64,000 nt of DNA from positions 310,001 through 374,000 of the forward strand of contig CAWCXF010000008.1 in NCBI GenBank assembly GCA_963799455.1, read 5' to 3'. Each line of letters begins with the position of its first letter. The stretch's first letter is position 1. The translations under genes were made by a program, and so were the position numbers. Below are positions 44,845 through 53,742 of the stretch, piece by piece. The notes under the pieces were generated by a model. The model was given only the letters and a program-made list of their open reading frames with translations. It made no database searches and was not told where the DNA came from. The stretch comes from CAWCXF01 sp963799455. GTDB taxonomy: Bacteria > Pseudomonadota > Alphaproteobacteria > Rhodobacterales > Rhodobacteraceae.

Positions 44845-45669
44845 TCACATCTGCTCGGTCTGGGCGCCCGAGTTCTTCCGCGCCTTCCCGAGGTCGGGCT
44901 TCTGGCCCAGCGGCTCGACCGACTCCACCACGTGGTATTCGGCGCGCCCGTCGAGCGAGGGACCGGAGGTCCAGCGGCCCTGCGGCGTCGGCTCGTCGAG
45001 CGAGGTGTTGAGGAAGTAGTAGCTGTGCTTGAGGTTCTCGTGCTCGGGCGGCACCGAGTTCGGGATCGGCAGCGCGGCCTGGAGGCCGCCCAGCTCCTCG
45101 ACCACCGCGAGCCACTGCTGCTGGTGCATGGTGTCGCGCGCGATGAGGAACGACAGCATGTCCTTCATGCCGGCGTCGGGCGTCATGTTGTAGAGCCGCG
45201 CGGCGAGCACGCGCCCGCCCGCCTCGGCGGTGACGTTGGCCATCATGTCGGCGGCGAGGTTGCCGGTGGCATAGACGTGGCTCATGTCGAAGGGCACGCC
45301 GTTCGAGTTGACCGGCATCGCCGAGAGCCCCGAGGAGAGGATGTGGCGCGGGTTCACCCCGCCGAGGATGGCGCCGACCACCGGGTCGGTCGCCGCGGCC
45401 TCCTGGGCCGAGAGCGGCGCGCCTTCGAGGTTGAGCGCGACCGCGTGGCCGAGGAACTCGATGTGCGACAGCTCCTCCGTCGCGGTCATCATCAGCAGGT
45501 CGCGGTATTTGGCGTCGCCGCGCGCGCCCATCGCCTGGAAGAAGTACTGCATGGCGACGCGGATCTCGCCCTCGATGCCGCCGATCGCCTGCTGGAGGTG
45601 CTTGGCGAAGACCGGATCGGGGGTGTCGACGCGGACCTCGTACTGGAGCTTGGAGGAGTGGTGGAACAT
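44845..45669 (-). CDS. Manganese catalase
   Basis: The 274-residue ferritin-like dimanganese catalase starts at the ATG at 45669. Ligand motifs are E35 in GIEGEIRVAMQYFFQ, E66 and H69 in TATEELSHIEFLGH, the glutamate in VTAEAGGR and the histidine in IARDTMHQQQW. NSNGVPFDMSHVYATGNLAADMMAN is a family landmark. It breaks down H2O2 without haem, in the cytoplasm. It lies just upstream of a molybdenum hydroxylase operon on the same strand, which suggests a shared oxidative-stress setting, although a hairpin separates them. Confidence 0.94.
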   Translation of the reverse strand: MFHHSSKLQYEVRVDTPDPVFAKHLQQAIGGIEGEIRVAMQYFFQAMGARGDAKYRDLLMMTATEELSHIEFLGHAVALNLEGAPLSAQEAAATDPVVGAILGGVNPRHILSSGLSAMPVNSNGVPFDMSHVYATGNLAADMMANVTAEAGGRVLAARLYNMTPDAGMKDMLSFLIARDTMHQQQWLAVVEELGGLQAALPIPNSVPPEHENLKHSYYFLNTSLDEPTPQGRWTSGPSLDGRAEYHVVESVEPLGQKPDLGKARKNSGAQTEQM

Positions 45670-46035
45670 GGGGGATCCCTCGTGTGCGCGCGCCCGGCGG
45701 CAGGCCGGGACCGGGACAACGGGCGTCGCCGCGAGGCGTTCCGGCCTCCCTCGCGTCCGCGTCGTGGGACGACCGGCGCGGGCCGGCGGCCGGCAAAGGG
45801 GCTGGCGGCCGGCGAAGGGGCCGGCGACGCGCGCTCCGTCGCCGTCCTCCGGCACGCGCCCCGCGCCCCGGGCCGCAGCCGTCCGCCGCGAGGCGGACGC
45901 GGGACGCCGGCCCCCCGGGGCGTGCGCCGGGCCCTGCCGACGAGCCGGAGGCGCCCTTCGCCGAGGCTCGGACGGCGGCGCCCCCTCGCCGGTCGCGGGC
46001 CCTGCCTTCGGGCCGGGGCGCGTGACGGGAGGCGC
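45670..46035. other. Region between ndk and the Mn-catalase gene
   Basis: About 365 bases without a credible gene. It contains a 19-bp direct repeat, two copies of GGCGGCCGGCAAAGGGGCT-like sequence at 45785-45822. It should hold the catalase promoter; none is distinct. Confidence 0.4.
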
Positions 46036-46458
46036 CTAGCCGACGATCTCGATGCCCGAGAAGAAGAAGGCGATCTCCTCGCGGGCGGTCTCGGGCGCGT
46101 CCGAGCCGTGCACCGCGTTCTCGCCCACGCTCTCGGCGAAGGTGGCGCGGATGGTGCCCTCGGCGGCGTCGGCGGGGTTGGTGGCGCCCATCACCTCGCG
46201 GTTCTTCGCGATCGCGTCCTCGCCCTCGAGCACCTGGACGACCACAGGGCCCGACGCCATGAACTCGGTCAGCTCGCCGTAGAACGGACGGCCGGCGTGG
46301 ACGGCGTAGAACGCCTCGGCCTGCTCCTTCGTCAGCCGGATGCGCTTCTGGGCGACGATCCTCAGCCCCGCCTCCTCGAACTTGTGGTTGATGGCGCCGG
46401 TGAGGTCGCGGCGGGTGGCGTCGGGCTTGATGATCGACAGCGTGCGCTCTTCAGGCAT
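46036..46458 (-). CDS. ndk: Nucleoside diphosphate kinase
   Basis: The 140-residue enzyme starts at the ATG at 46458 (MPEERTLSIIKPDA). The phospho-histidine is H117 in ENAVHGSD. It transfers phosphate between NTPs and NDPs via this histidine and balances nucleotide pools in the cytoplasm. GRPFYGELTEFMASGPVV and GATNPADAAEGTIRATFA are conserved. Length is standard. It is divergent from the ABC-F gene by 114 bp. Confidence 0.97.
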   Translation of the reverse strand: MPEERTLSIIKPDATRRDLTGAINHKFEEAGLRIVAQKRIRLTKEQAEAFYAVHAGRPFYGELTEFMASGPVVVQVLEGEDAIAKNREVMGATNPADAAEGTIRATFAESVGENAVHGSDAPETAREEIAFFFSGIEIVG

Positions 46459-46572
46459 GGCCTTGGCTCCTATGGGGAATCGCGGCGCGCCTAGCACGGA
46501 CCCGGGGGCGGCGGAACCCGTCCCGTCGGCCGGGCGATTGACGAGCGCGACCGCCTGCGGCAAGGCGCGGCC

Positions 46573-48429
46573 ATGCTCCGCATCGACGCGATCTCCTACG
46601 CCATCGCCGGGCGTCCTCTGTTCGAGGCGGCCTCCGCCAACGTGCCCACCGGCCACAAGGTCGGGGTGGTGGGCCGCAACGGCACCGGCAAGACGACGCT
46701 CTTCGGCCTCATCCGGGGCGAGCTGCAGCTCGACGCCGGCTCCATCGAGCTGCCGTCGCGCGCCCGCATCGGCGGCGTGGCGCAGGAGGTGCCGGCCTCC
46801 TCGACCTCGCTCCTCGACACGGTGCTCGCGGCCGACCTGGAGCGCGCCTCGCTCATGGCCGAGGCCGAGACGGCGCGCGACGCGCACCGCATCGCCGAGG
46901 TCCAGACCCGGCTCGCCGACATCGACGCCTGGTCGGCCGAGGCGCGCGCGTCGTCGATCCTGCGGGGCCTCGGGTTCGAGCCCGAGGAGCAATCGCGCCC
47001 CTGCTCGGACTTCTCGGGCGGCTGGCGGATGCGCGTGGCGCTCGCCGCCGTGCTCTTCTCGGCGCCCGACCTGCTGCTCTTGGACGAGCCCACCAACTAC
47101 CTCGACCTCGAGGGCTCGATGTGGCTGGAGGGCTACCTCGCGCGCTACCCGCACACCGTGCTGGTGATCAGCCACGACCGCGCGCTGCTCAACCGCGCGG
47201 TGGGCTCGATCCTGCACCTGGAGGACCGCCTCCTCACGCTCTACGCGGGCGGCTACGACGCCTTCGCGCGCACCCGCGCCGAGCGGCTGGCGGTCGCCGA
47301 GGCGGAGGCCCGCAAGCAGGAGGCGCGGCGCGCGCACCTGCAATCCTACGTCGATCGCTTCCGCTACAAGGCCGACAAGGCGCGCCAGGCCCAGTCGCGC
47401 ATCAAGGCGCTGGCCCGGATGCAGCCGATCTCGCGCCCCGAGGAGGCGGCCTCGCGCCGCTTCGCCTTCCCCGAGCCCGAGGAGCTGTCGCCGCCGATCG
47501 TGGCGACCGAGGGCGCGTCCGTCGGCTACGGCGGCGAGCCCGTGCTCTCGCGCCTCGACCTCAGGATCGACCAGGACGACCGCATCGCGCTGCTGGGCCG
47601 CAACGGCCAGGGCAAGTCCACGCTCTCGAAGCTGCTCGCCGGGCGGCTGCCGAAGATGGGCGGCCGGGTCACCACGGCGAACAAGCTGCGCGTGGGCTAC
47701 TTCGCCCAGCACCAGCTCGACGAGCTTCACGCGGACGAGACGCCCTTGGACCACATCCGCCGCCTGCGCCCCGCGGAGGCGGCCGCGAAGCTGCGCGCGC
47801 GCCTCGCGGGCTTCGCGCTCGGCGCCGACCAGGCCGAGACGCTCGTGGGCCGCCTCTCGGGCGGCCAGAAGGCGCGTCTGTCGCTGATGCTCGCCACCAT
47901 CGACGCGCCGCACCTCTTGATCCTCGACGAGCCCACCAACCATCTCGACATCGAGAGCCGCGAGTCGCTGGTCGAGGCGCTCACCGACTACACCGGCGCC
48001 GTCGTCATCGTCAGCCACGACATGCACCTGCTGGAGCTGGCCGCCGACCGGCTCTGGCTCGTGGGAGGGGGGCGCGTCGCGCCCTTCGAGGGCGACCTGG
48101 AGGACTACCGCCGGATGCTGCTCGCCGACGCCCCCTCCAAGGACGAGGCGAAGCGCGCGCTCGAGCCCGCCCCGAAGCCCAAGCGCCCCTCGCGCGACGC
48201 GATGCTGGAGCTGCGCGCCGAGGTGCGCCGCTGCGAGGCGCGCGTCGAGACGCTCCAGGCGATGGCCGAGACGCTGGCGAGGAAGCTCGCCAACCCCGCG
48301 CTCTACGAGGGCGAGCGGCTGGGCGAGATGGCCGTCTGGCAGCGCAAGTACGCCGAGGTCTCGAACGCGCTGGAGCGCGCCGAGGGCCTGTGGCTGCGGG
48401 CCGAGGAGCGGTTGGAGGAAGCCCGTTAG
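46573..48429 (+). CDS. ABC-F family ATPase
   Basis: The 618-residue protein has two ABC domains and no membrane segment. Walker A motifs are GRNGTGKTT at 34-42 and GRNGQGKST near 342-350. Signature motifs are FSGGWRMR and LSGGQKARLS, and Walker B motifs are LLLLDEPTNYLD and LLILDEPTNHLD. A charged inter-domain linker (AEAEARKQEARRAHLQSYVD) is the P-site tRNA interaction motif region of ABC-F proteins. The C-terminus is a coiled coil (LELRAEVRRCEARVETLQAM). ABC-F proteins act on ribosomes in translation control or antibiotic protection. It is closest to the Uup/YheS type; the exact subtype is uncertain. Confidence 0.93.
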   Translation: MLRIDAISYAIAGRPLFEAASANVPTGHKVGVVGRNGTGKTTLFGLIRGELQLDAGSIELPSRARIGGVAQEVPASSTSLLDTVLAADLERASLMAEAETARDAHRIAEVQTRLADIDAWSAEARASSILRGLGFEPEEQSRPCSDFSGGWRMRVALAAVLFSAPDLLLLDEPTNYLDLEGSMWLEGYLARYPHTVLVISHDRALLNRAVGSILHLEDRLLTLYAGGYDAFARTRAERLAVAEAEARKQEARRAHLQSYVDRFRYKADKARQAQSRIKALARMQPISRPEEAASRRFAFPEPEELSPPIVATEGASVGYGGEPVLSRLDLRIDQDDRIALLGRNGQGKSTLSKLLAGRLPKMGGRVTTANKLRVGYFAQHQLDELHADETPLDHIRRLRPAEAAAKLRARLAGFALGADQAETLVGRLSGGQKARLSLMLATIDAPHLLILDEPTNHLDIESRESLVEALTDYTGAVVIVSHDMHLLELAADRLWLVGGGRVAPFEGDLEDYRRMLLADAPSKDEAKRALEPAPKPKRPSRDAMLELRAEVRRCEARVETLQAMAETLARKLANPALYEGERLGEMAVWQRKYAEVSNALERAEGLWLRAEERLEEAR

Positions 48430-48800
48430 CGCTGCCCTGTCCGTCCCGTCTCTGCGGATCGCGGCCCAGACCGATGTCGGTAGCTGGCCCTCGGTGACCC
48501 GGTGGCCCATGATCTGCTGGGCCTCGGCAAGGACATGGGGCTCCAGGCAAGGGCCGAGCCGAAGCGGCTTCAGCCGCGCGGCCTGCTGAGGGTTCCATCC
48601 CCGGTCGGCCGACGCGCCGCTTCGGATCCTCGCCCATCCGGGACTTCCCATTCCAGCCGATACGTGAGCAATCGATCAGCGAGCTGCAGACGACACGTGA
48701 ACGAGCGGTGCCGGATCACGCATGGACACCGACGAGCGGGTTGGTCCACGTCACCTCGGCGGCACTCGCATCCAACCGCATCCCTGAACATGAGCTCTGC
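48430..48800. other. Unassigned region between ABC-F and MarC genes
   Basis: About 370 bases look less codon-biased than their surroundings, especially from 48640 on. Open frames cross on both strands; the minus-strand frame at 48430-48650 (GWNPQQAARLKPLRLG, then QQIMGHRVTEGQLPTS) has protein-like composition but I cannot match it to a family. It may be a decayed gene or insertion scar. Confidence 0.35.
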
Positions 48801-49430
48801 ATGGACGCCCTCTTCCTTTCCGCCCTCGTCACGCTCTTCGTGGTCGTCGATCCGATCGGGCTGGCGCCGCTCTTCGTCGCGCTGACCCAAGGGGCGGGGC
48901 CGGCCGAGCGGCGCGCCATCGGCCTGCGCGCCTGCGCCATCGGCGTGGCGGTGCTGACGCTCTTCGGGCTCCTGGGCGAGGCGGTGCTGGGCTTCGTCGG
49001 CATCTCGATGGCCGCCTTCCGCATCGCGGGGGGGATGCTGCTGTTCCTCACCGCCTTGGAGATGCTGTTCGAGCGGCGCAACGAGCGGCGCGAGGGCCAG
49101 GCCGGCGAGCGGGACGACGCGCCGCGGCCCGACCCTTCGGTGTTCCCGCTCGGCATCCCGCTGATCGCAGGGCCCGGCGCCATCGCCTCGATGATCCTGC
49201 TTGCGGGCGAGGCCGAGGGCGACGTGCCGGGGCTCGTGCTGATCCACCTGGCGATGGCCGCGGTGGTGGCCTCGGCCTTCGCGCTCTTCCTCGCCGCGCC
49301 GCTGATCGAGCGGGCGCTCGGGCGCACCGGCATCCTCGTCGTCACGCGCCTCCTCGGCATGCTGCTCGCGGCGCTCTCGGTGCAGTTCGTGATCGACGGG
49401 CTCAGGGGCGCCTTCGGCGCGGCCGGCTGA
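48801..49430 (+). CDS. MarC family integral membrane protein
   Basis: The 209-residue protein with six predicted helices starts at the ATG at 48801 (MDALFLSALVTLFVVVDPIGLAPLFV). VVDPIGLAPLF and FPLGIPLIAGPGAIASMILLAG are the two MarC hallmark loops, arranged as an inverted repeat. It is cytoplasmic-membrane located; transport function is suspected but no substrate is established, and the link to antibiotic resistance was withdrawn for E. coli MarC. An in-frame upstream extension to 48708 is unlikely to be translated. Confidence 0.9.
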   Translation: MDALFLSALVTLFVVVDPIGLAPLFVALTQGAGPAERRAIGLRACAIGVAVLTLFGLLGEAVLGFVGISMAAFRIAGGMLLFLTALEMLFERRNERREGQAGERDDAPRPDPSVFPLGIPLIAGPGAIASMILLAGEAEGDVPGLVLIHLAMAAVVASAFALFLAAPLIERALGRTGILVVTRLLGMLLAALSVQFVIDGLRGAFGAAG

Positions 49431-49488
49431 CCCCCGCGTGATCGCGCCGGAGGTTCCCAGGACCGCCGACGCGCCCCATATGGCGGCG

Positions 49489-50064
49489 ATGGACGGGGAT
49501 CTGATCGCGCGCGGCTTCTATCTGGGGCTGCTCGGCGCCGCGCTGGCGGGCTATTTCCTGATCGCCAACCGCGACCGGCTGGGCCAGGTGGCGCAGCACG
49601 CGGCGCTTTGGGGGCTGATCTTCGTCGGCGCGATCGCCGCCGTCGGGCTGTGGAGCGACATCCGCGACGACGTGGCCCCCCGCCAGTCCTACGTCGATGG
49701 CCGCGTCGAGCTGCCGCGCGGGCCCGGCGGGCACTACGACGCGACGCTGGAGGTCGACGGCACGCCGGTGCGCTTCGTCGTGGACACCGGCGCCACCGAC
49801 ATGGTGCTGAGCCGGCGCGACGCGGAACGCGCCGGCATCGTGCTCGACGAGCTGATCTACACCGGTCAGGCCTGGACCGCGAACGGCGCCGTGCGCGTCG
49901 CCAGCGTGAGGCTCGACGAGGTGCGCCTGGGCGGCTTCGTGGACCGCGACGTGCGCGCCGCGGTCACCGACGGCGACCTCGACAGCTCGCTGCTCGGCAT
50001 GCGCTACCTGGACCGGTTCGGGCGCATCACCATCGAGGGCGGCCGGCTGGTGCTGGAGCGCTGA
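49489..50064 (+). CDS. Retropepsin-like aspartic protease, TIGR02281 family
   Basis: The 191-residue protein from the ATG at 49489 (MDGDLIARGFYL) has two N-terminal membrane helices, then a single aspartic protease half-domain. The active aspartate lies in VRFVVDTGATDMVLSRRDAE, and a C-terminal LLGMRYLDRFGRITIEGGRLVL strand segment completes it. Such clan AA proteins dimerise to build the active site, on the periplasmic side. Earlier ATG (49480) and GTG (49438) codons are in frame; the chosen start best matches the family pattern. The substrate is unknown. It begins close behind marC. Confidence 0.87.
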   Translation: MDGDLIARGFYLGLLGAALAGYFLIANRDRLGQVAQHAALWGLIFVGAIAAVGLWSDIRDDVAPRQSYVDGRVELPRGPGGHYDATLEVDGTPVRFVVDTGATDMVLSRRDAERAGIVLDELIYTGQAWTANGAVRVASVRLDEVRLGGFVDRDVRAAVTDGDLDSSLLGMRYLDRFGRITIEGGRLVLER

Positions 50065-50243
50065 CGGGGGGCGGCGTCGCGGCAGGGGCTGGGCCGGCCG
50101 CACCGCGCCTGGGCGCCGGGCGACGGATCTCCTCGGGTGGTCCGGCCGCGGGGCTCGGACGGCGGACCCGGCTCGGGGTCGGGCGGCGCTGCCGGCGGAC
50201 CCTGCGCCCCTGCTGCGAGGGCCCCCACGCGAGGACGCCGCCC

Positions 50244-50705
50244 CTACCCTCCGGCCTCGGCCTTCTTCTCCCAGGCGCCGCCCTCCTCGGACCAGTACTG
50301 CGCCGCGGCGCCCGCCTCCGTGAGCCGCTTCCACTGGCCGCGGGCGTGGGCCACTGCCTCCGGGTCGCGGCCGTCGAAGAGGATGCAGGCGCGGGCCATC
50401 GCCGCGGCCTCCTCGGCCGTCACCCCCGCGCCGTCGATCGCCATCAGGCAGGTGGCCCCGTTGCCGGCCCAGCTCGTCGTCAGGATCACCGGCTGGCGCG
50501 CGTCGCGCCCCGAGCCGGCCATCGCGTGCGGCAGGAACGACTCCTCGGGCACCGCCCAGAGCGCGTCGTCGAGCGCCCTCAGCCTCTCCTCGTCGGTGCC
50601 GCGCACCGCGACCCGCAGCCCCGAGGCCAGGGCGCGCTCCAGGAGCTGGCGCAGCGTGTGCTCGAGCGGCCGACGCGTCAGGTGGTAGAACAGGACGGCG
50701 CCCAT
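50244..50705 (-). CDS. holC: DNA polymerase III chi subunit
   Basis: The 153-residue protein starts MGAVLFYHLTRRPLEHTLRQLLERAL, the HolC N-terminus. It continues with ERLRALDDALWAVPEESFLPHA and a C-terminal WKRLTEAGAAAQYWSEEGGAWEKKA tail typical of alphaproteobacterial chi. Chi connects the clamp loader to single-strand binding protein at the replication fork. The start is 4 bp after the pepA stop. pepA-holC pairing is common in Proteobacteria. Confidence 0.92.
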   Translation of the reverse strand: MGAVLFYHLTRRPLEHTLRQLLERALASGLRVAVRGTDEERLRALDDALWAVPEESFLPHAMAGSGRDARQPVILTTSWAGNGATCLMAIDGAGVTAEEAAAMARACILFDGRDPEAVAHARGQWKRLTEAGAAAQYWSEEGGAWEKKAEAGG

Positions 50706-50709
50706 CCGC

Positions 50710-52191
50710 TCACCCCTTCGCCTGCCCCTCGAAGCGCTCGCGCACCAGCCGGTCGAGCGCGAGCACCCCCCAGCCGGTGGCGCCGCCCGGCGCCAGGTCG
50801 GTGCCGGTCTTGACATGCGCCGTGCCGGCGATGTCGAGATGGATCCAGGGCGTGCCCTCCTTGACGAAGCGCTGGATGAACTGCGCCGCGGTCACCGCGC
50901 CGCCTTCCCGGCCGCCCACGTTCTTCATGTCGGCCACGCGCGACTTCAGCGCCTTGTCGTAGGCCGGGCCGAGCGGCATCCGCCAGGCCCCCTCGCCCTC
51001 GGTCCTCGCGGCGGCGAGGAAGGCGTCCGCGAGCGCGTCGTCGTTCGAGAACACGCCCGCCTTCTCGTGGCCCAAGGCCACGATGATCGCGCCCGTCAGC
51101 GTGGCGAGGTCGATCACGGCGGCAGGCTCGTAGGCCTCCTGCGCGTGCCAGATCACGTCGGCGAGCACCAGGCGCCCCTCGGCGTCGGTGTTGATGACCT
51201 CGACCGTGTCGCCCTTCATCGAGCGCACCACGTCGCCCGGCCGCTGCGCGCGCCCGTCGGGCATGTTCTCGACGAGCCCCACGAGCCCCACGACGTTGGC
51301 GGGGGCCTCGCGGCGCGCGAGCGCGAGCATGACGCCGGCGACGGTGGCGGCGCCGCCCATGTCCATCGTCATGTCCTCCATGCCCGCGCTCGGCTTGATC
51401 GAGATGCCGCCGGTGTCGAACACCACGCCCTTGCCGACGAACGCCAGCGGCGCCTCCTCGCCGCCGCCCCTCCAGCGCATGACCACGACCTTGCTCGGGC
51501 TCTCGGAGCCCTGCCCGACCGCGAGCAGCGTGCGCATCCCCAGCCGCTCCAGCTCGGGCTCGTCCATCACCTCGACCTCGAGGCCCTCCGCGCGCAGCCC
51601 TTCGAGCCGCTCGGCGAAGGCCGTGGTGGTGAGCAGGTTGGCGGGCGCGTTGACGAGGTCGCGCGTGAGGTAGACGCCCGCCGCGAGCGCCTGCGCATCG
51701 CCCGCCGCCGCGGGCTCGCCGGTCATGATGGTGACCGCGCCGCGCTTGCCGGCCTCCTCGTCCTCGGGGTCGGCGCCCTTCAGCTCGCGGTAGTCATAGG
51801 CGCGCAGCGCGAGGCCCAGCGCGAGGTCCGACGGCCGCGCCGGCGCCTCGGCCGCCACCAGCAGGTCGTCCGGGCCCATCGCGCGCGCCAGCGCAGCCCC
51901 GGCCTTGCGCACGGCCTCGGCCTCGGCGTCGGCGTCGAGCCGCGCCACCAGCACCCCGCGCGCCGCGAGCCCCGAGGGGAAGGCGATCTCGCGGACCTCG
52001 CCGGGCTTCATCTTGCGCGTGCGCTCGTCGGCGGCGAAGCGCCCGAGCGCGCCGCCGGTCAGCTCCGAGACGCGCCGCCCGGCCGCGTCGAGCGCGCCGT
52101 CCTCGCCCATCAGCACCGCGACGCGTCCCTCGGCCCCCTCCAGGGCGTCGAGGTCGAGGGCGGCGAAGTCGATGCGGGGCGGCGTGGTCAT
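50710..52191 (-). CDS. pepA: Leucyl aminopeptidase (cytosol aminopeptidase M17)
   Basis: The 493-residue enzyme has the M17 signature NTDAEGRL near 331-338. The dimetal-site segments are FVGKGVVFDTGGISIKPSAGMEDMTMDMGGAA and LVENMPDGRAQRPGDVV, the latter in the catalytic loop. It removes N-terminal residues from peptides with two metal ions; E. coli PepA also binds DNA at Xer sites. The N-terminal macro-like domain occupies about 1-165. It is the first gene of the pepA-holC unit and divergent from lptF. Confidence 0.95.
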   Translation of the reverse strand: MTTPPRIDFAALDLDALEGAEGRVAVLMGEDGALDAAGRRVSELTGGALGRFAADERTRKMKPGEVREIAFPSGLAARGVLVARLDADAEAEAVRKAGAALARAMGPDDLLVAAEAPARPSDLALGLALRAYDYRELKGADPEDEEAGKRGAVTIMTGEPAAAGDAQALAAGVYLTRDLVNAPANLLTTTAFAERLEGLRAEGLEVEVMDEPELERLGMRTLLAVGQGSESPSKVVVMRWRGGGEEAPLAFVGKGVVFDTGGISIKPSAGMEDMTMDMGGAATVAGVMLALARREAPANVVGLVGLVENMPDGRAQRPGDVVRSMKGDTVEVINTDAEGRLVLADVIWHAQEAYEPAAVIDLATLTGAIIVALGHEKAGVFSNDDALADAFLAAARTEGEGAWRMPLGPAYDKALKSRVADMKNVGGREGGAVTAAQFIQRFVKEGTPWIHLDIAGTAHVKTGTDLAPGGATGWGVLALDRLVRERFEGQAKG

Positions 52192-52581
52192 GGGATCCTC
52201 CGTTCTGGGGCGGCGTTCGGGAGCGGCCTGAGGCCGGGCGGCGCACCCTAGACGGGGGGCCGGTCAGGCGCCAGACGGGTGGGCCGCGCGCCGCCCGAAG
52301 GACGACCGAGGCGGCGCGATGATCGGCCGCGACGCCCGGCCCCATCAGGGCCGCGGCACGAACCGCGCCTCGGAGGGGCCGACCTCCTCGACCGGGGGCA
52401 CACCCGCTCGCCCAGGGCGGCGCGCGGCGGCCGGCCGCCCCCGTCCCGCCGGCGCGTCCCGCGCGGCCCCGCCCGCCGCGCGGCGCCATGGGCACGCTGG
52501 CGCTCGGGCTCCGCCCACCGGGGCGCGCGGACCTACCCGAGCCCCGGACGATCGGCTAGGACGGGGCCCGGAGAGGACGCC
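52192..52581. other. Divergent intergenic region between pepA and lptF
   Basis: About 390 bases with no credible gene; both flanking transcription units start here. I could not identify a convincing promoter on either strand. Confidence 0.45.
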
Positions 52582-53742
52582 ATGACCCGGTTCGATCGCT
52601 ACTGCCTGACGCGGCTGACGGTCATGTTCGGCCTCGCCGCCCTCGTCCTGGCGGTGGTGTTCTGGGTCAACCGCGCGGTGTCGCTGTTCGACCGGCTGAT
52701 CGCCGACGGGCAGTCCTTCGTGGTGTTCGCCGAGCTGACCCTGCTCTCGCTGCCGACCGTGATGCGCTCGGCGGTGCCGATCGCGGCGCTCACGGCCTCG
52801 CTCCAGGTGGCCCACCGCCTGCGCGCCGACTCCGAGAGCGTGGCGATGCAGGCCGTGGGCGCCTCGGCCTTCCGCCTGGCGCGGCCCGCCTTCGCCTTCG
52901 GGCTCATGGCGGCGCTCCTGCTGGCGCTGATCGTGCACGCGCTGCTGCCCGCCTCGCGCGCGCGGCTGGAGGCGCGCGCGGCCGAGGCGTCCGAGGATCT
53001 CGGCGCGCGGCTGCTCACCGACGGCGTGTTCCTGCACCCCGCCCCCGGCATCACCTTCTACCTCGCCGAGATCGCGCCCGACGGGGAGCTGCGCGGCGTG
53101 TTCCTGTCGGACGCCCGCGACCCCTCGCAGCGCGTCACCTACACCGCGCGCTCGGCGGTGCTGACGCCCGGGCCGCGGGGCCCCGCGCTGGTGATGTTCG
53201 ACGGGCTCGCCCAGTCGCTCGAATCCGACGGTCGCCTCTTCGTCACCCGCTTCGAGGACTTCGCCTACGACGTGGGCTCGCTGATCGGCACGGCGTCGTC
53301 CGAGGGGCCGGGGCTGAGCGGCACGACCACGCTCGCGCTGCTGCGCGGCGATCCCGTCGAGCCGGCCGCCTCCCCCGAGGAGCGGCGCCAGGAGCTGCAC
53401 CGGCGCGCGACCCAGCCCCTGATGGCGCTGATGGGCGCGGTGCTGGGCTTCGCGGCCCTCAGCCTGGGGCGGTTCTCGCGCTTCGGCGCGTGGCGGCAGG
53501 TGGCGCTGGCAGTGGGCGTCGTGATCGCGCTCAAGCTGGTCGAGGGCGCGCTGAGGGCCCCGCTCGACGACGTGCCCGGCCTCTGGCCGCTGAACTACCT
53601 GCCCGCGGCGCTCGGGCTCGCGGGGGCGGCGGGGATGCTCGCGCTGGCCGACGCGCCGCGCCGCGCCCCGCGCCGCCCTCGGGGCGCCGTCCCAGGGGCG
53701 GGGGCGGGGGCGGGGGGCGCCTCGGGCGCGGGGGCCGCGTGA
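52582..53742 (+). CDS. lptF: LPS export permease LptF
   Basis: The 386-residue inner-membrane protein starts at the ATG at 52582 after GGAGAGGA (MTRFDRYCLTRLTVMFG). It has N-terminal helices with FDRLIADGQSF and LLSLPTVMRSAVPIAAL, a periplasmic beta-jellyroll domain (about 130-265) and a final bundle of helices. With LptG and LptB it pulls lipopolysaccharide out of the inner membrane. The tail is Arg/Pro/Gly/Ala-rich. It overlaps lptG as GTGA and heads the lptF-lptG-lptD-surA-pdxA-rsmA series. Confidence 0.94.
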   Translation: MTRFDRYCLTRLTVMFGLAALVLAVVFWVNRAVSLFDRLIADGQSFVVFAELTLLSLPTVMRSAVPIAALTASLQVAHRLRADSESVAMQAVGASAFRLARPAFAFGLMAALLLALIVHALLPASRARLEARAAEASEDLGARLLTDGVFLHPAPGITFYLAEIAPDGELRGVFLSDARDPSQRVTYTARSAVLTPGPRGPALVMFDGLAQSLESDGRLFVTRFEDFAYDVGSLIGTASSEGPGLSGTTTLALLRGDPVEPAASPEERRQELHRRATQPLMALMGAVLGFAALSLGRFSRFGAWRQVALAVGVVIALKLVEGALRAPLDDVPGLWPLNYLPAALGLAGAAGMLALADAPRRAPRRPRGAVPGAGAGAGGASGAGAA

